A stretch of 64,000 nt of DNA from Mercurialis annua (Eukaryota > Streptophyta > Magnoliopsida > Malpighiales > Euphorbiaceae). Positions 12,658 through 23,995 of the stretch are shown here, in pieces. The stretch spans positions 27,096,147-27,160,146 of the forward strand of contig NC_065570.1 in the NCBI RefSeq assembly GCF_937616625.2, written 5' to 3'. Within the stretch, counting starts at the first letter, position 1. Every line of letters begins with the position of its first letter. The notes under the pieces are model-generated. The model made no database searches. It was not told where the DNA came from and was given only the letters and a program-made list of their open reading frames with translations. A program made the translations under genes and the position numbers.

Positions 12658-13556
12658 CGTGAATTTTTTAGGATGGTGGATCGGCCTTTGCCCCCGAGGG
12701 TCACTGATACTGGCCGATCTGAGTTAACAAGCAGGCGAGGAAAGCTCGTCTCTCCTTTTGAACTGAGGGATTGTATGTTGCGCACTTCCTCGTCATATAA
12801 ACGTGCTTCAAGCACATTATGGTCTTCGCCGAAGGGGTTGGGGTCGCCCTGCACAACTTCGGCTTCGCCGTCATCCCGCCATATGAAGAGCATTTGATGC
12901 ATGGTTGACGGTATACACATGTTGGAGTGTATCCAATCTCGGCCGAGTAAGATATTGTAGTTGCTCCGGGCATTGACCACGAAAAACCCTTCTTCGGTTT
13001 CTACTCGCCCTACCTTGATTCGGAGGGTGATGTACCCTTCAGCCGGCGTTTCGCCTCCCGCGAAGTCAGTCATGTAAACATCGGTCGGGTCAAGCTGATC
13101 CCGCGTTATGCCTAGTTTTTTGAGCATTTTCGCCGGTAGTATGTTAACGCCAGCCCCGTTATCAATAAGGACCCTGTTAATCGATACCCCGTTCAAATCG
13201 GCCTTGATGTACAGTGGCCGAATATGCCTAGTCATCCTTGTCGGAGGTTTGCAAAGAGATACTACCGTTGTACTGTCGGCGCTATCTCCTTCCGGCACGA
13301 TTACATCGCCTTCCAACGTCGCGTTCTGCCCGGGCTTACTTCTGTATGAGTCGGGGAGTGTGACCACCTTTACTCCGTATTCGTCTCTTACCACCGGGAC
13401 CCAAGCTTTTAACACTCCCTTCTTGTGCGAAACAATGACCTCGCGGTGCGATACGAGTACGTCCATGTAGGATGGTCGGCCGCTGGAATCTTTGTCGTCC
13501 TTGTGAACCGCTGCTGTGTCGGCCGAATCGCCCACTTGTTTCTCGACCTTAGGCAC
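12654..13556 (-). CDS. Element 1 protease region
   Basis: The frame contains the retropepsin active-site motif near residue 130, written LIDNGAGVNILP, where an Asn replaces the usual Ser/Thr; such variants are common in Tat elements. The flap-side segment VVNARSNYNILLGRDWIH follows. This frame is the same as that of gag upstream, separated only by the TAA at 13587-13589. It overlaps pol by four bases. Whether the gag stop is read through, spliced around or is a lesion cannot be told from this copy. The enzyme would cut the polyprotein during particle maturation. Confidence 0.85.
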   Translation of the reverse strand: MPKVEKQVGDSADTAAVHKDDKDSSGRPSYMDVLVSHREVIVSHKKGVLKAWVPVVRDEYGVKVVTLPDSYRSKPGQNATLEGDVIVPEGDSADSTTVVSLCKPPTRMTRHIRPLYIKADLNGVSINRVLIDNGAGVNILPAKMLKKLGITRDQLDPTDVYMTDFAGGETPAEGYITLRIKVGRVETEEGFFVVNARSNYNILLGRDWIHSNMCIPSTMHQMLFIWRDDGEAEVVQGDPNPFGEDHNVLEARLYDEEVRNIQSLSSKGETSFPRLLVNSDRPVSVTLGGKGRSTILKNSR

Positions 13557-13586
13557 CCATATCTTCCTGACCTTGGTATTTCGCCG

Positions 13587-15920
13587 TTAAGGGGATTTGG
13601 TACCCTCATCGACCTGGTTCCTTGCCCCCAATCTCTCGACTATAGGTATATGTCCTTGCTTCTCTCTAGGAGCCGTTTCTGCCCCGTGATTCGCTCGCGA
13701 CTCTTGTCGCAGCCTTTGCATTCGCCTCTTCTGGGTTTTCGTCATACGAGGGGTCTCCTCTGTTGGCCGAAATATCCTTTTGAATACGTTAGTGGTAGAC
13801 CTCCGCTGTGGCTCATGCTTCTGCCACTGCTCTGTGGGCGATTTTGGATTAAAGGTCTTGGGGTGTTCCCTTGTATTCTCGCCTCTCTTGACCTTAAAAC
13901 ACGTACTGCATGATGGACAAGTCATATCTGCAGTGCGCAAACTATGGCGCTTCCTCTTCTGTTGCTGAGGCCGTCCTTTTTTTCCTCGCCACTTTGAACC
14001 ATCGGTCTCTACTCTCGGCTTGGGCCTTCTAGGGTTCCACTTGCTTTGTATTTGCCCTTGCTCTAGGAAGCTATCAAAGTGGGGCCGAACGGTGTTAATA
14101 GACACGTACTTAACATCGGCCTCTTTCTTTGTTGGAAACAAAAGTTTTCCCTCGTTAATTGCCTTCTGGATCACGTTTCTGAAATTTACACAATTGTTTG
14201 TGCTGTGCCTCCAGGAATTGTGGTACTTGCAATAATCTTTACCGACCAGCTCCTCCGATGGCGGAATTACATGACCTTCGCTTAAGGCGATCTGTCCATC
14301 CTTCAACAAGGCATCAAATATGTCGTTGGCTTTGGTTAGGTCGAACGAATATTCCTTTTGTACCACCGCAGTCTTATTTTTCTTAACAAAGCCAGGCTTT
14401 CGCAAGGCCGAACATTCCAGGGGCTTCGTTCCCAAAGAATTGGCCATGTTGACTTCATCTTCGGAACCGCTATCCTCACTGTCGGACACCACAGCCACGT
14501 CAAGCTGGTCTTTGTAATAGGTCCCCTTAGATGCGCCTCTCCTCTGTTCCTTCTCCTGTAGGAGTCTTTCGTAGCTCGTCACCCTGTTCGTTAGCTCGAA
14601 CAAGTCACGAAACCTGTGGCCCTCGAAGTGCTCCCTCATGGCGAAGCTCATTCCTCTTACCACCATCGGTACGCAATCGGCCTCGGACATTTTGGTGGAG
14701 CATCTAGTCCTGAGGTTCCTGAATCGGCCGATATACTTTTCTGCCGATTCGCTTGGTAGCTGCGAGATTCGGGCGAGGTTGGCTAGAGTGACATCAGGCG
14801 GTGCCCTGTAAAATTCCTCATGGAAGAGGATTTCGAGGTCCTTCCACGTGTCCACCGAATTGGGCGACAATCTAGAGTACCATGTAAACGCCATTTTTGT
14901 TAAGGAGCTGGCGAAAAGCCGGAGCTTCCAGAAATCATGAGCAGCTGCTTCGCCACATTGGGCTGAGAACCGGGCGACATGTTCAACCGTCGATTGTCCC
15001 TTCTCCTCGCCTGAAAATAGACTGAACTCCGGCACCTTGTAACCCCTTGGGAAAGGGTATAACTTGTCGATCCAGTCTGGATATGGCTTCATGTACGATG
15101 GGAGAGGCATAGGTCTCAAGTTCACCCCGAGCCTCTCTAGCATGTCCACGAGTTGCCCTTGATTGTATATATTTGGATTGCCCCCCTCAGAGTATGATCG
15201 TTCACCCACGTTAGGCTCCTGGGTGTTGGCTCCAGTAGCTCCCCCTTGTGGTCTAGCTTCGCCTTGTGGGTTTGACGAGCTTGCCCCCGGGTGATCGGCC
15301 CTTCCTGAGGATTCGGCCTCGTTCCTCGTCAAGAGCTTAACGGAGCCATATGTATATCCCATCTTGTTGGGTTGTTGTTCGGCCGAACCACCTGGTTGAC
15401 CAAAACGGCTCGGTGTTTGGTTCTGTTCGGCCCTTCTGTACCCCTGATCGGCGATGGATTGCCCGGAAAATAATTGCCCCAGGTTTTCCATTGCCTTGTT
15501 GAGGCCGTCCAAGTTCCCTTGGATCTTCCTTTGGACCGACGTCTGGTCGGCCATGATGTTCCTCATTACTTCGGACATCTGATGCATAGCACCGTCGAAC
15601 ATCTGCTTGTTCTCCTGCGCTATCTCGCCCCTCATGGCCGAGAAATCGGCCTGGGATAAAGAAGGGCAAGAGGGAGGAAGCTGACGTGAGTAATCTATCA
15701 TATCATCGGTCGCGTCGTCGTTCTTGTCCTTAGGCAGGTTCCCCTCGGTGTCCGTTGCATTCGGTACCTTGTTTGATTGGTTCACCTGTTTGTCCTTGGC
15801 CATGGTTTCAGATCTATCCGAATCCGATTCGTCTACTATGTCACCTTCCTTCCGTTGTTGTCGGCGTATGGACCGAGCCTGCCTGGAATCGTCCTTAAAG
15901 TCCGTTTTTGTGCTAACCAT
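13587..15920 (-). CDS. Element 1 gag
   Basis: This is the structural protein of the retrotransposon particle. The open frame can be extended to 15947, but that start would lie inside the primer binding site; the first ATG is at 15920 (MVSTKTDFKDD). Residues about 280-450 form the retrotransposon gag core (YPFPRGYKVPEFSLFSG, TWYSRLSPNSV, ESAEKYIGRFRNLRTRC). A CxxH..HxxxxC zinc-binding cluster (CKYHNSWRHSTNNC) lies near 555, and a CPSCSTC motif near 665 precedes a very basic C-terminus (RMTKTQKRRMQRLRQ). The N-terminus is charged and low-complexity. The frame is intact to TAA at 13587 and continues in the same frame into protease. Confidence 0.88.
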   Translation of the reverse strand: MVSTKTDFKDDSRQARSIRRQQRKEGDIVDESDSDRSETMAKDKQVNQSNKVPNATDTEGNLPKDKNDDATDDMIDYSRQLPPSCPSLSQADFSAMRGEIAQENKQMFDGAMHQMSEVMRNIMADQTSVQRKIQGNLDGLNKAMENLGQLFSGQSIADQGYRRAEQNQTPSRFGQPGGSAEQQPNKMGYTYGSVKLLTRNEAESSGRADHPGASSSNPQGEARPQGGATGANTQEPNVGERSYSEGGNPNIYNQGQLVDMLERLGVNLRPMPLPSYMKPYPDWIDKLYPFPRGYKVPEFSLFSGEEKGQSTVEHVARFSAQCGEAAAHDFWKLRLFASSLTKMAFTWYSRLSPNSVDTWKDLEILFHEEFYRAPPDVTLANLARISQLPSESAEKYIGRFRNLRTRCSTKMSEADCVPMVVRGMSFAMREHFEGHRFRDLFELTNRVTSYERLLQEKEQRRGASKGTYYKDQLDVAVVSDSEDSGSEDEVNMANSLGTKPLECSALRKPGFVKKNKTAVVQKEYSFDLTKANDIFDALLKDGQIALSEGHVIPPSEELVGKDYCKYHNSWRHSTNNCVNFRNVIQKAINEGKLLFPTKKEADVKYVSINTVRPHFDSFLEQGQIQSKWNPRRPKPRVETDGSKWRGKKGRPQQQKRKRHSLRTADMTCPSCSTCFKVKRGENTREHPKTFNPKSPTEQWQKHEPQRRSTTNVFKRIFRPTEETPRMTKTQKRRMQRLRQESRANHGAETAPREKQGHIPIVERLGARNQVDEGTKSP

Positions 15921-15927
15921 AAACTGT

Positions 15928-15946
15928 GTCCCCAGTGGAGTCGCCA
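15928..15946 (-). other. Element 1 primer binding site
   Basis: On the minus strand, TGGCGACTCCACTGGGGAC starts five bases inside the 5' LTR. It begins with TGG, as expected for pairing with the CCA end of a tRNA. I cannot name the tRNA with confidence. Confidence 0.7.
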
Positions 15947-15951
15947 AAAGA

Positions 15952-16429
15952 TGTTCGCCTGGAAATATTCCGGACTCGAATCTTTGAATTTATAATCGGG
16001 ATCGGTTTGAGGTTTGATACTTTAACGAGCCTATGTAGATATTCGCAGGGCTTGTTTGGTTAAAAACACTTAACCACATGATCTAAAAGTAATAATCTGG
16101 GAGTTATGAACTCAGGCGAGATTAATACCGAAAACTACTCCTAAATTAAAACAATCCGGAGATTGCGAGATAAAAAGCACTGGGCTTGGTTTTTGATTGA
16201 TTGATTTGTTGATGAAAAAATAATGAATCTCTGAGCTATTTATAGCTCCTCCTAATCAAGACTCCTAATCCAACTAAGACTAAAACTCTAATAGAGAATC
16301 ACTCCTAATGAGCTACAAATTCCAACAAAATAGAATAAAGCAATAATAAAAAAGGCTTTTCGTTAGGCCTGAATCCCTGATAAGCCCACATGAAGTTCTA
16401 CCCAGTAATTTCCTGGGCCGGTGTAAACA
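15952..16429 (-). repeat. Element 1, 5' LTR
   Basis: This is a 478-bp direct repeat of 4675-5152. It begins and ends TG...CA on the sense strand (TGTTTAC...CGAACA). It provides the promoter for gag-pol. Confidence 0.95.
16233..16248 (-). promoter_or_regulatory. Palindromic TATA box in element 1 5' LTR
   Basis: On the minus strand the sequence GAGCTATAAATAGCTC contains the TATA core TATAAATAG. The two 7-base arms are perfect inverted copies with a two-base centre. It is the best core promoter candidate for element 1 sense transcription. The other LTR has one base changed. Confidence 0.6.
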
Positions 16430-19400
16430 CAAACGTTACGAAATAAACCCAAACGTTTCACCATTTTAGCGATTGAAGCCGAACGTTTACAAACGTTACG
16501 AAACAAACCCAAACGTTTCACCTTTTGAGCAATTTATGCCAAAACGTTTACAAACGTTATGAAACAAATCCAAACGTTTCCGCTTTTCAGCGATTTAAGC
16601 CAAACGTGTAAAACGTTATGGAGCAAATCCAAACGTTTCGCCTTTTTAGCAATTTATGCCAAACGTTTACAAACGTTACGAAATAAATCCAAACGTTTCA
16701 ACTTTTTAGCGATTGAAGCCAAAAGTTTACAAACTTTACGTAACAAATCTAAACGTTTCACATTTTTAGCAATTTAAGCTAAACGTTTACAAACGTTAAG
16801 AAACAAAAACCAAGTGTTTCACCTTTTTAGCAATTTAAGCCAAACGTTTACAAACGTTATGAAAAAAATCCAAATGTTTCACTTTTTTAGCGATTTATAC
16901 CAAACGTTAACAAATGTTACGAAACAAATCCAAGCGTTTCCCCTTTTTAGAAATTTAAGCCAAACGTTTACAAACGTTACGAAACAAATCCAAGCGTTTC
17001 CCCTTTTAAACAATTTAAGCCAAACATTTGCAAACGTTACGAAAAAAATCCAAACATTTCACCTTTTTAACGATTTAAGCTGAACGTTTACAAACGTTAC
17101 GAAACAAAACCAATTGTTTCACCCTTTTAGCGATTTTAGCCAAACGTTTACAAACGTTAAGAAACAAATTCAAGCTTTTCCACCTTTTGAGAAATTTAGG
17201 CCAAACGTTTACAAACGTTTCGAAACAAATCCAAACGTTTCACATTTTTAGCAATTTAAGCCAAACGTTTACAAACGGTTTGAAACAAATCCAAACGTTT
17301 CACCTTTTTAGCGATTTAAGCCAAACGTTTACAAACGTTACGAAACAAATCCAAACGTCTCACTTTATTAGCGATTGAACTCAAACGTTTACAAAAGTTA
17401 CGAAACAAATCAAAACGTTTCACATTTTTAGCAATTTATGCCAAACATTTACATACGTAACGATTCAAAACCAAGCGTTTCACCTTTTTAGCAATTTAAT
17501 CCAAACGTTTATAAATGTTACGAAACAAATCAAAGCGTATCACCTTTTAAGCAATTTAAGCCAAACGTTTACACAAGTTACGAAACAAATCGAAAAGTTT
17601 CACCTTTTTAGCAATTTATGCCAAACATTTACAAACGATACAATACAAATCCAAACATTTCACCTTTTTAGCGATTTAAGCCTGACGTTTACAAACGTTA
17701 CGAAACAAATCAAAACGTTTCACCTTTTTAGCGATTTAAGCCAAACGTTTACAAACGCTACGAAACAAATCCAAACGTTTCACCTTTTTAGCAATGTAAG
17801 TCAAACGTTTACAAAAGTTACGAAACAAATCCAAGTGTTTCACCTTTTTAGAAATTTAAGCCAAATGTTTACAAACGTTATGAAACAAATCCAAACTTTT
17901 CGTCTTTTTAGCAATTTAAGCCAAACGTTTACAAACGTTACAAAACAAATCCAAACGTTTCACCTTTTTAGCGATTGAAGCCAAACATTTAATAATGTTA
18001 CGAAACAAATCCAAACGTTTCACCTTTTTAGCGATTTAAGCCAAACATTTACAAACGTTACGAAACATATCCAAACGTTTCACATTTTTAGCGATTCAAG
18101 TCAAACGTTTACAAAGGTTATGAAACAAATCAAAATGTTTCACCTTTTTAGCAATTTAAGCAAAACGTTTACAAACGTTACAAAACAAATCCAAGCGTTT
18201 TACCTTTTTAGCAATTTAAGCCAAACGTTTACAAACGTTGCGAAACAAATCCAAGCGTTTCACCTTTTTTGCAATTTAAGCCAAACGTTTACAAACGTCA
18301 CGAAACAAAACGAAACATTTCACCTTTTTAGCGATTTAAGCCAAACGTTTACTGACGTTACGAAACAAATTCAAGCTTTTCCACCTTTTTAGAAATTTAG
18401 GCCAAACGTTTACAAACGTTTCGAAACAAATCCAAATGTTTCACCTTTTTAGCAATTTAAGCCAAACGTTTACAAACGGTCTGAAACAAATCCAAACGTT
18501 TCACCTTTTTAGTGATTTAAGCCAAACGTTTACAAACGTTACGAAACAAATCCAAACGTTTCACACTTTAAGCGATTGAAGCCAAACGTTTACGAACGTT
18601 ACGAAACAAATCAAAGTGTTTCACCTTTTTAGCAATTTAAGCCAAATGTATACGAACGTTACGAAATAAATAAAAGCGTTTCACTTTTTTAGCAATTTAA
18701 GCCAAACGTTTACACAGGTTACGAAACAAATCCAAAAGTTTCACCTTTTTAGCAATTTATGCCAAACGTTTACAAACAATACAAAACAAATCCAAAAATT
18801 TCACCTTTTTAGCGATTTAAGCCAAATGTTTACAAACGTTACAAAACAAATCAAAACGTTTCACCTTTTTAGCGATTTAAGCCAAACGTTTACAAACGTC
18901 ACGAAATAAATCCAAACGTTTCATCTTTTAATCGATTTAAGCCAAACGTTTACAAACGGTACGAAACAAATCCAAACGTTTCACCTTTTTAGCGATTTAA
19001 GCCAAACGTTTACAAACAGTACGAAACAAAACAAAACATTTAAAATTTTACGAAAAAATCCAAACGTTTCACTTTTTTAGCGATTTAAGCCAAACCTTTA
19101 CAGACGTTACCAAAAAAAACCAAACGTTTCACCTTTTTAGCAATTTAAGCCAAACGTTTACAAACGTTACGATTCAAAACCAAGCGTTTCATCTTTTTAG
19201 CAATTTAAGCCAAACGTTTACAAACGTTACGAAACAAATCAAAGCGTTTCACCTTTTTAGCAATTAAAGCCAAACGTTTACACAGGTTACGAAACAAATC
19301 CAAAAGTTTCACCTTTTTAGCAATTTATGCCAAACGTTTATAAACGATACAATACAAATCCAAACATTTCACCTTTTTAGCGATTTAAGCCAAACGTTTA

Positions 19401-22400
19401 CAAACGTTACGAAATAAATCAAAATGTTTCACCTTTTTAGCAATTTAAGCAATACGTTTACAAACGTTACGAAAGAAATCCAAACGTTTCATCTTTTAAG
19501 CGATTTAAGCCAAACGTTTACAAACTTTACGAAACAAATCCAAACGTTTCACCTTTTTAGCGATTTAAGCCAAACGTTTACAAACATTAAGAAACAAAAC
19601 AAAACAGTTAAAACGTTACGAAACAAATCCAAACGTTGCACATTTTTAGCGATTTAAGCCAAACCTTTACAGTCGTTGCGTAACAAAACCAAGCGTTTCA
19701 CAAGTTTAGCAATTTAAGCCAAACGTTTACACACGTAACGAAACAAAAACCAAGCGTTTCACCTTTTTAGCAATTTAAGCCAAACGTTTACAAACGTAAC
19801 GAAACAAATCCAAGTATCACGTTTTTAGCAATTTAAGCCAAACGTTTACAAACGTTACGAAACAAATCCAAGCGTTTCACTGTTTGAGAAATTTAAGCCA
19901 AGCGTTTATAAATGTTACGAAACAAATCCAAAGATTTCACCTTTTTAGCAATTTAAGCAAAACGTTTACAAAGGTTACGAAACAAATCCAAACGTTTCAC
20001 CTTTTTAGCGATTTAAGCTAAACGTTTACAAACGCTACGAAACAAATCCAAACGTTTCACCTTTTTAGGAATGTAAGTCAAACGTTTACAAAAGTTACGA
20101 AACAAATCGAAGCGTTTCACCTTTTTAGCAATTTAAGCCAAACGTTTACAAACATTACGAAACCAATCCAAGCGTTTCACCTTTTTAGCAATTTAAGCCA
20201 AACGTTTACAAACAGTACGAAAAAAATCCAAACGTTTCACTTTTTTAGCGATTTAAACCAAACGTTTACAAAGGTTACGAAACAAATCCAAGCGTTTCAC
20301 CTTTTTAGCAAATTAAGCCAAACGTTAACAAACGTTACGAATCAAATCCAAGCGTTTCACCTTTTTAGCAAATTAAGCAAACCGTTTACAAAACTTATGA
20401 AAACAATCCAAGCGTTTCACCTTTTTAGCAATTTATGCCAAACATTTACATACATAACGATTCAAAACCAAGCGTTTCACCTTTTTAGCAATTTAATCCA
20501 AACGTTTATAAATGTTACGAAACAAATCAAAGCGTATTACCTTTTTAGCAATTTAAGCCAAACGTTTACACAAGTTACGAAACAAATCGAAAAGTTTCAC
20601 CTTTTTAGCAATTTATGCCAAACATTTACAAACGATACAATACAAATCCAAACATTTCACCTTTTTAGCGATTTAAGCCAGACGTTTACAAACGTTACGA
20701 AACAAATCAAAACGTTTCACCTTTTTAGCGATTTAAGCCAAACGTTTACAAACGCTACGAAACAAATCCAAACGTTTCACCTTTTTAGCAATGTAAGTCA
20801 AACGTTTACAAAAGTTACGAAACAAATCCAAGTGTTTCACCTTTTTAGAAATTTAAGCCAAATGTTTACAAACGTTACGAAACAAATCCAAACTTTTCGT
20901 CTTTTTAGCAATTTAAGCCAAACGTTTACAAACGTTACAAAACAAATCCAAATGTTTCACCTTTTTAGCGATTGAAGCCAAACATTTAATAATGTTACGA
21001 AACAAATCCAAACGTTTCACCTTTTTAGCGATTTAAGCCAAACATTTACAAACGTTACGAAACATATCCAAACGTTTCACATTTTTAGCAATTCAAGTCA
21101 AACGTTTACAAAGGTTATGAAACAAATCAAAATGTTTCACCTTTTTAGCAATTTAAGCAAAACGTTTACAAACGTTACGATTCAAAACCAAGCGTTTCAT
21201 CTTTTTAGCAATTTAAGCCAAACGTTTACAAACGTTACGAAACAAATCAAAGCGTTTCACCTTTTTAGCAAATAAAGCCAAACGTTTACACAGGTTACGA
21301 AACAAATCCAAAAGTTTCACCTTTTTAGCAATTTATGCCAAACGTTTATAAACGATACAATACAAATCCAAACATTTCACCTTTTTAGCGATTTAAGCCC
21401 AACGTTTACAAACGTTACGAAATAAATCAAAATGTTTCACCTTTTTAGCAATTTAAGCCATACGTTTACAAACGTTACGAAAGAAATCCAAACGTTTCAT
21501 CTTTTAAGCGATTTAAGCCAAACGTTTACAAACTTTACGAAACAAATCCAAACGTTTCACCTTTTTAGCGATTTAAGCCAAACGTTTACAAACATTAAGA
21601 AACAAAACAAAACAGTTAAAACGTTACGAAACAAATCCAAACGTTGCACATTTTTAGCGATTTAAGCCAAACCTTTACAGTCGTTACGTAACAAAACCAA
21701 GCGTTTCACCATTTTAGCAATTTAAGCCAAACGTTTACACACGTAACGAAACAAAAACCAAGCGTTTCACCTTTTTAGCAATTTAAGCCAAACGTTTACA
21801 AACGTAACGAAACAAATCCAAGCGTTTCACTGTTTGAGAAATTTAAGCCAAGCGTTTATAAATGTTACGAAACAAATCCAAAGATTTCACCTTTTTAGCA
21901 ATTTAAGCAAAACGTTTACAAAGGTTACGAAACAAAGCCAAACGTTTCACCTTTTTAGCGATTTAAGCTAAACATTTACAAACGCTACGAAACAAATCCA
22001 AACGTTTCACCTTTTTAGCAATGTAAGTCAAACGTTTACAAAAGTTACGAAACAAATCGAAGCGTTTCACCTTTTTAGCAATTTAAGCCAAACGTTTACA
22101 AACATTACGAAACCAATCCAAGCGTTTCACCTTTTTAGCAATTTAAGCCAAACGTTTACAAACAGTACGAAAAAAATCCAAACGTTTCACTTTTTTAGCG
22201 AGTTAAACCAAACGTTTACAAAGGTTACGAAACAAATCCAAGCGTTTCACCTTTTTAGCAAATTAAGCCAAACGTTAACAAACGTTACGAATCAAATCCA
22301 AGCGTTTCACCTTTTTAGCAAATTAAGCAAACCGTTTACAAAACTTATGAAAAAAATCCAAGCGTTTCACCTTTTTAGCAATTTATGCCAAACATTTACA

Positions 22401-23128
22401 TACGTAACGATTCAAAACCAAGCGTTTCACCTTTTTAGCAATTTAATCCAAACGTTTATAAATGTTACGAAACAAATCAAAGCGTATTACCTTTTTAGCA
22501 ATTTAAGCCAAACGTTTACACAAGTTACGAAACAAATCGAAAAGTTTCACCTTTTTAGCAATTTATGCCAAACATTTACAAACGATACAATACAAATCCA
22601 AACATTTCACCTTTTTAGCGATTTAAGCCAGACGTTTACAAACGTTACGAAACAAATCAAAACGTTTCACCTTTTTAGCGATTTAAGCCAAACGTTTACA
22701 AACGCTACGAAACAAATCCAAACGTTTCACCTTTTTAGCAATGTAAGTCAAACGTTTACAAAAGTTACGAAACAAATCCAAGTGTTTCACCTTTTTAGAA
22801 ATTTAAGCCAAATGTTTACAAACGTTACGATACAAATCCAAACTTTTCGTCTTTTTAGCAATTTAAGCCAAACGTTTACAAACGTTACAAAACAAATCCA
22901 AACGTTTCACCTTTTTAGCGATTGAAGCCAAACATTTAATAATGTTACGAAACAAATCCAAACGTTTCACCTTTTTAGCGATTTAAGCCAAACATTTACA
23001 AACGTTACGAAACATATCCAAACGTTTCACATTTTTAGCGATTCAAGTCAAACGTTTACAAAGGTTATGAAACAAATCAAAATGTTTCACCTTTTTAGCA
23101 ATTTGAGCAAAACGTTTACAAACGTTAC
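16430..23128. repeat. 60-bp satellite array, block B
   Basis: The monomer is the same as in block A. The first few hundred bases match the stretch starting near 2005, showing continuity across element 1. From about 17440 onward longer units repeat: the variant CATACGTAACGATTCAAAAC appears near 17450, 20450 and 22400. The stretch from about 19165 to 21175 is repeated from about 21175 to 23120 with few differences. No gene is seen; the open frames here are products of the 60-bp period. Confidence 0.97.
19165..23120. repeat. Two tandem copies of a roughly 1.95-2.0-kb higher-order satellite unit
   Basis: The same ordered set of variant monomers occurs twice. Matching markers are 19424/21432 (offset 2008) and 20397/22347 (offset 1950). 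The offset change reflects the loss of about one monomer between the markers (near 19805, present once only). A longer version of the unit, about 3 kb, precedes it from about 17440. Confidence 0.85.
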
Positions 23129-23907
23129 TGATAACGTAGCACATCTAGTAGGGGCAAAGCAACCTTGCCAGGAACGAACATCACTAAGTCAAGCATTTCA
23201 CCGACCCGGTAACAATGTCCGACCTTCTTGAAATCATAGAGCACATGACTTGGGGGGTCACCGGATCGATGGGAATTCAAACATCATCCGAGACAATCAT
23301 GCCTGATAAGGTCGGACTAAGAATTCTATCCGGGCTCTGAGTTATATTCAAACTCAGACCTAGGCCGAGCTCCGAGTTCATAAGCCCGAAAGACCGGACC
23401 ATCTGGTCCGAGCTCCGAGCCACTCTCAGATACAAGAACCATGATAACTTGACTCCCAAGTTATCCGGGCTTCAAGGCTTGACCGGGCTCCGAGGTCCTG
23501 CCCAGGAGCGCTCACTCGTGTACCAGATCCTGGGACCACAGAAGATCTTCTGACAGGTACGTGAGGAATATTCCCTATGACACATCTAACAACCCGTGCC
23601 TCCCGAAGGGATATTCTACCACGTCAGCATAACTGATTTCTGGGACCACTGGGCTCACAGCCTGCCAGCAAGGCAGGTTTGTCCTTAAACCCTAACTATA
23701 AATAGAGGGTTTAAGGACAAACCCTAGGTAATTTTCTCTTTTCTACTCTAAGCACTCTCCTTTTCTCTTCTTCTTCTTTCTCTACCTCAAAACCTTACTT
23801 GAGCGTCGGAGTGAACGTCCGGTGACCCCCACCGGAGTTCCTTCTGACCTCTGTTTGCTTGTGGTGTGCAGGTCGGTAAAGCTCGGATTCAGTTTGGTGA
23901 TTTATCA
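23129..23907 (+). repeat. Element 2, 5' LTR
   Basis: A 779-bp direct repeat of 34215-34993. It holds a TATA box inside an 18-bp inverted repeat. After about 23740 it is pyrimidine-rich (TTCTCTTTTCTACTC, CTTCTTCTTTCTC). Confidence 0.95.
23676..23723 (+). promoter_or_regulatory. TATA box enclosed by a perfect 18-bp inverted repeat
   Basis: The arms 23676-23693 and 23706-23723 are exact reverse complements. The 12-base spacer between them is AACTATAAATAG, so the TATA box (TATAAATAG, 23697-23705) sits in the loop. The left arm also forms the telo-box motif AAACCCTAA at 23687-23695. The same arrangement is conserved in the 3' LTR at 34762-34809. The transcript start is expected about 30 bases after the TATA box, just past the right arm. 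Confidence 0.8.
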
Positions 23908-23909
23908 CT

Positions 23910-23926
23910 TGGCGCCGTCTGTGGGA
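23910..23926 (+). other. Element 2 primer binding site
   Basis: TGGCGCCGTCTGTGGGA begins two bases after the 5' LTR and starts with TGG, as needed for a tRNA 3' end. This motif is common in plant Tat-type elements. The tRNA is not assigned. Confidence 0.8.
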
Positions 23927-23995
23927 AATCGTTTTGTATTCCCCTGTTCTACTCTGGTTCTTTCGACGTTGCTGATCAGATCTTGACAAGCAACA

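Larger units (their letters stand above)
4675..16429 (-). mobile_element. Element 1: complete Tat-lineage Ty3/gypsy retrotransposon
   Basis: The element is bounded by two 478-bp direct LTRs (TGTTCG...GTAAACA on the plus strand) and flanked by CAAAC at 4670-4674 and 16430-16434, a 5-bp target duplication made of satellite sequence. Its sense strand is the minus strand: primer binding site, gag, protease, pol, then a long region before the 3' LTR that carries an antisense gene. A second RNase H domain after the usual one is a mark of the Tat lineage. The satellite left of the insertion continues in register to its right when compared with the related stretch around 1975-2060, so the array was intact at insertion. 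The LTRs differ at about 10 positions by eye. The sense genes carry a stop and two frameshifts, so autonomy is doubtful. Confidence 0.95.

Noticed and set aside
23687..23695. Telomere-type repeat
   Set aside because: AAACCCTAA occurs singly as a telo-box within an LTR; there is no telomeric array.
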